This document shows positions 30,447-32,159 of a stretch of 32,159 bases of DNA, piece by piece. Within the stretch, counting starts at the first letter, position 1; every line of letters begins with the position of its first letter. Under the pieces are notes generated by a model, which was given only the letters and a program-made list of their open reading frames with translations, did not search any database and was not told where the DNA came from. This stretch comes from an uncultured Bacilli bacterium (GTDB taxonomy: Bacteria > Bacillota_I > Bacilli_A > RF39 > UBA660). The translations under genes were made by a program, and so were the position numbers. The stretch lies in the NCBI GenBank assembly GCA_944329365.1, contig CALVIC010000015.1, positions 1 through 32,159 of the forward strand. The letters run 5' to 3'.

Positions 30447-30471
30447 AAAAGAAACTAAATTTTAGTCTCTT
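30445..30471 (-). terminator. Terminator of the surface-protein gene
   Basis: On the minus strand AAGAGACTAAA pairs with TTTAGTTTCTT (one wobble), followed by a T run, about 10 bases after the stop. Confidence 0.8.
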
Positions 30472-30481
30472 TATATTGCTT

Positions 30482-32041
30482 TTAAGATTGTTTTAAGGTA
30501 ACATGATCTGTTCCACTATTACTAAACATACCATATATATCAGTACCATCTGTTGACCAATTTGGACCAACATAGATTGTTTGTAAGTTAGTTGTGTTTA
30601 AAAACATATTTACCATACTTTTTACTTTTTTAGTGTTAAAATTGCTTAAATCTAGGGCTTTGAGGCTACTACAATTATGAAACATTCCAGCCATATTAGT
30701 TACATTACTTGTATCAAAATTACTTAAGTCAAGTTCTGTTATTTTAGCTAATCCATCAAACATTTGTCCCATATTGGTTACACTACTTGTATCAAAATTA
30801 CTTAAGTCGAGTTCTGTTAATTCAGTAAGTCCGGCAAACATACCCGACATATTTGTTACTTTTGAGGTTTTAAAGCTAGATAAATTTATTGTTTTTAATT
30901 GAGAAACACCATCCCAAGTTGCAAACATCTGATTCATATTGGTTACATTTGAGGTATCGAAATTACTTAAATTAAGCTCTGTTAAGCTTCGACAATGAGA
31001 GAACATTCCATTCATATTGGTGACTTTACTTGTATTAAAGTTACTTAAATCCAATGATTTTAGACGCACACACCAATTAAACATTCCATGCATATCGGTT
31101 ACTTTTGAGGTATCAAATTTTTCTCCAAAGGTAATACTTTCTAAGTGACCCACTCCATCAAACATAAAGTTCATGTTTGTAACGTAGCTTGTGTCTAAAT
31201 TACTTAAATCAATCGTCTTTACACTTTTTAAAGAAGAGAACAAATAACCTGAATTAGGATTGGCTGTAACTCCACCGTCTCCTCCAATATAAAGTTTATA
31301 ATAACCAGTATTTTCTGTATCATTTACTATCCAAGCCATGATACTTCCGTCTTGTCTTTCTGAGACGTCCCAACTTTGGACAGCTTCTGATTGTATATTT
31401 TTGTTATTTAAAATTTCAATTGATGTTATTTTTTCACGGTATTCTGCACTGTGATAATCTAACTGTGAATTTGTCGTATAGCTTCTCATTAAGTTTGTTT
31501 CGACCGGTAAGACCTCTCCTTCATCAGTTGTTCCAGCTTGAACATAATCTAAAGTTATAGTTAAATCACTTGTTAAATTTGCAGGCTGATTAGTTATTTC
31601 TGGATTATATGTAACAATTACATTGAATGTTGTTGACTCATGCGCTTTTAGGGTATCTCCTTGTTCAATTCCAGTTATTTCAAATATTATGGCCTGATTA
31701 TTACTATCTGTTTTACTTAATGTTTTAAGTACGGCATCGATACTTCCCCTATTTTCAACTGTCACTGTATACTGCATGCTGTCTCCTGGACTTACCAAAT
31801 TTGTTTTAAATGTCGCAGTTGTATCTGTATGACTTGGTTCTTCTGAATTTTCCGGGGTTCCATTTAAAACACTACTTTGAATATCAGTAATTAATACTTT
31901 CCATTCACTTGAGATATTACTTGTTCCATTAATTGTAAGCTGTGACCTAAAAGCTGCGTATCCTGCGGCCATTACCAAAAGAATACTACATAGACCTAAG
32001 ATTATATAATTTCTTTGTCTTGTATTGAATTTTCTTCTCAT
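30482..32041 (-). CDS. Surface protein with BspA-type (DUF285) leucine-rich repeats
   Basis: A secreted or membrane-held protein of 519 residues. A basic start and one hydrophobic helix (residues 11-30, IILGLCSILLVMAAGYAAF) lead into a TasA/camelysin-like beta domain (about 32-170, FRSQLTINGTSNISSEWKV, VTVENRGSIDAVLKTL). Nine units of about 25 residues with the core LDLSNFDTSxVTNMxxMF (about 270-515) follow; these are DUF285 repeats found in adhesins and other surface proteins. No LPXTG or other clear wall anchor is present, so the N-terminal helix may be an anchor or a signal. AAAGGAGTG precedes the ATG. The promoter contains a poly-G tract, so expression may be phase-variable. Target and role are unknown. 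Confidence 0.9.
   Translation of the reverse strand: MRRKFNTRQRNYIILGLCSILLVMAAGYAAFRSQLTINGTSNISSEWKVLITDIQSSVLNGTPENSEEPSHTDTTATFKTNLVSPGDSMQYTVTVENRGSIDAVLKTLSKTDSNNQAIIFEITGIEQGDTLKAHESTTFNVIVTYNPEITNQPANLTSDLTITLDYVQAGTTDEGEVLPVETNLMRSYTTNSQLDYHSAEYREKITSIEILNNKNIQSEAVQSWDVSERQDGSIMAWIVNDTENTGYYKLYIGGDGGVTANPNSGYLFSSLKSVKTIDLSNLDTSYVTNMNFMFDGVGHLESITFGEKFDTSKVTDMHGMFNWCVRLKSLDLSNFNTSKVTNMNGMFSHCRSLTELNLSNFDTSNVTNMNQMFATWDGVSQLKTINLSSFKTSKVTNMSGMFAGLTELTELDLSNFDTSSVTNMGQMFDGLAKITELDLSNFDTSNVTNMAGMFHNCSSLKALDLSNFNTKKVKSMVNMFLNTTNLQTIYVGPNWSTDGTDIYGMFSNSGTDHVTLKQS
30490..31240 (-). repeat. Tandem DUF285 repeat-coding units
   Basis: Eight to nine imperfect units of about 75-84 bases encode the LSNFDTSxVTNMxxMF motif. 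Several share long near-identical stretches, for example around 30700-30760 and 30770-30830, giving room for copy-number change by recombination or slippage. Confidence 0.8.
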
Positions 32042-32073
32042 ATAAAAACACTCCTTTTCTATTGTACAATTCC

Positions 32074-32103
32074 ATTGTACACCCCCCCCCCCAGAAAAAT
32101 CAA
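32074..32103 (-). promoter_or_regulatory. Promoter of the surface-protein gene with a poly-G spacer
   Basis: TTGATT (32098-32103), an 18-base spacer made of TTTCT, eleven G and TG, then TACAAT (32074-32079) on the minus strand. A second TACAAT lies at 32061-32066. The start codon is about 33 bases from the first -10. Confidence 0.7.
32082..32092. repeat. Homopolymer of 11 C (plus strand)
   Basis: The longest G/C homopolymer I saw in this AT-rich window. It lies between the -35 and -10 of the surface-protein promoter and is prone to slippage. Confidence 0.9.
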
Positions 32104-32159
32104 GCTTGGGATGTTATCATTTTTTTAGACAATGTAAAGAGGGGGTCAAGTACCCATAC

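Noticed and set aside
30482-32041. Sortase-anchored (LPXTG) adhesin
   Set aside because: The C-terminus ends in a DUF285 repeat and a short polar tail, with no LPXTG, hydrophobic stretch or basic tail.
1-32159. Mycoplasma-type code (TGA as tryptophan)
   Set aside because: TGA ends recU, the first VanY gene and the 196-residue gene at the expected places, and tryptophan is TGG in conserved motifs.
1-32159. tRNA, rRNA, CRISPR, insertion sequences or prophage genes
   Set aside because: I saw no tRNA-like TPsiC arm with matching stems, no spaced repeats, no transposase or phage structural motifs, and no inverted repeats framing a mobile gene.

Overview
The window looks like chromosomal DNA from a low-GC, anaerobic, spore-forming Bacillota (Firmicutes). 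Three things point there. It has class III (anaerobic) ribonucleotide reductase genes. Two conserved blocks match Bacillus subtilis gene order: ruvX-DUF1292-mltG-trmR-trhP1-trhP2-greA, and dnaD-nth beside ponA-recU. It also carries spoIVA, an endospore-coat ATPase gene, next to an HU gene. TGA is used as a stop, so this is not the Mycoplasma code. Short AT-rich spacers and a fucO-like gene would fit an uncultured gut lineage of Bacilli/Erysipelotrichia type, but that placement is inference.

Layout, left to right. 68-3334: nrdD, a small NrdD-tail-like gene and nrdG on the minus strand, plus an unknown 47-residue ORF beyond their terminator. 3335-5288: a T-rich spacer, then a lipoprotein polysaccharide deacetylase coupled to a small membrane protein on the plus strand. 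5300-8144: rny, a small orphan gene bracketed by two copies of the greA terminator, and greA. 8209-13374: tRNA wobble-uridine hydroxylation and methylation genes (trhP1, trhP2, trmR) with mltG, DUF1292, ruvX and a DUF975 membrane protein. 13375-15784: a spacer with an operator-like repeat cluster, then two paralogous VanY-type carboxypeptidases. 15844-19619: a fucO-FIST-aldehyde dehydrogenase operon. 19738-21078: an unknown 446-residue protein. 21399-26188: recU-ponA converging on dnaD-nth. 26243-27116: two overlapping orphan genes. 27338-30388: cca, hup and spoIVA. 30482-32041: a surface protein with BspA/DUF285 leucine-rich repeats.

How the genes fit together. Cell-envelope work recurs: peptidoglycan synthesis (ponA), glycan-strand termination (mltG), stem-peptide trimming (two VanY) and deacetylation. 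Translation and RNA genes are the trh/trmR set, cca and rny. The metabolic operon is consistent with redox handling of lactaldehyde, such as that formed from deoxysugars, with a FIST-domain protein as possible sensor.

The most notable signals are: (1) an 11-base G/C homopolymer inside the spacer of the surface-protein promoter, a likely phase-variation switch; (2) the NrdD-tail-like ORF, which lies in frame with nrdD behind a single TAG; (3) the fucO-FIST-ALDH operon; (4) the pattern of stop codons buried inside terminator hairpins at about ten genes; (5) the AAAGTTAA operator-like cluster upstream of the VanY pair; and (6) the small-gene island flanked by duplicated terminators. No rRNA, tRNA, CRISPR array, insertion sequence or prophage gene was recognised.
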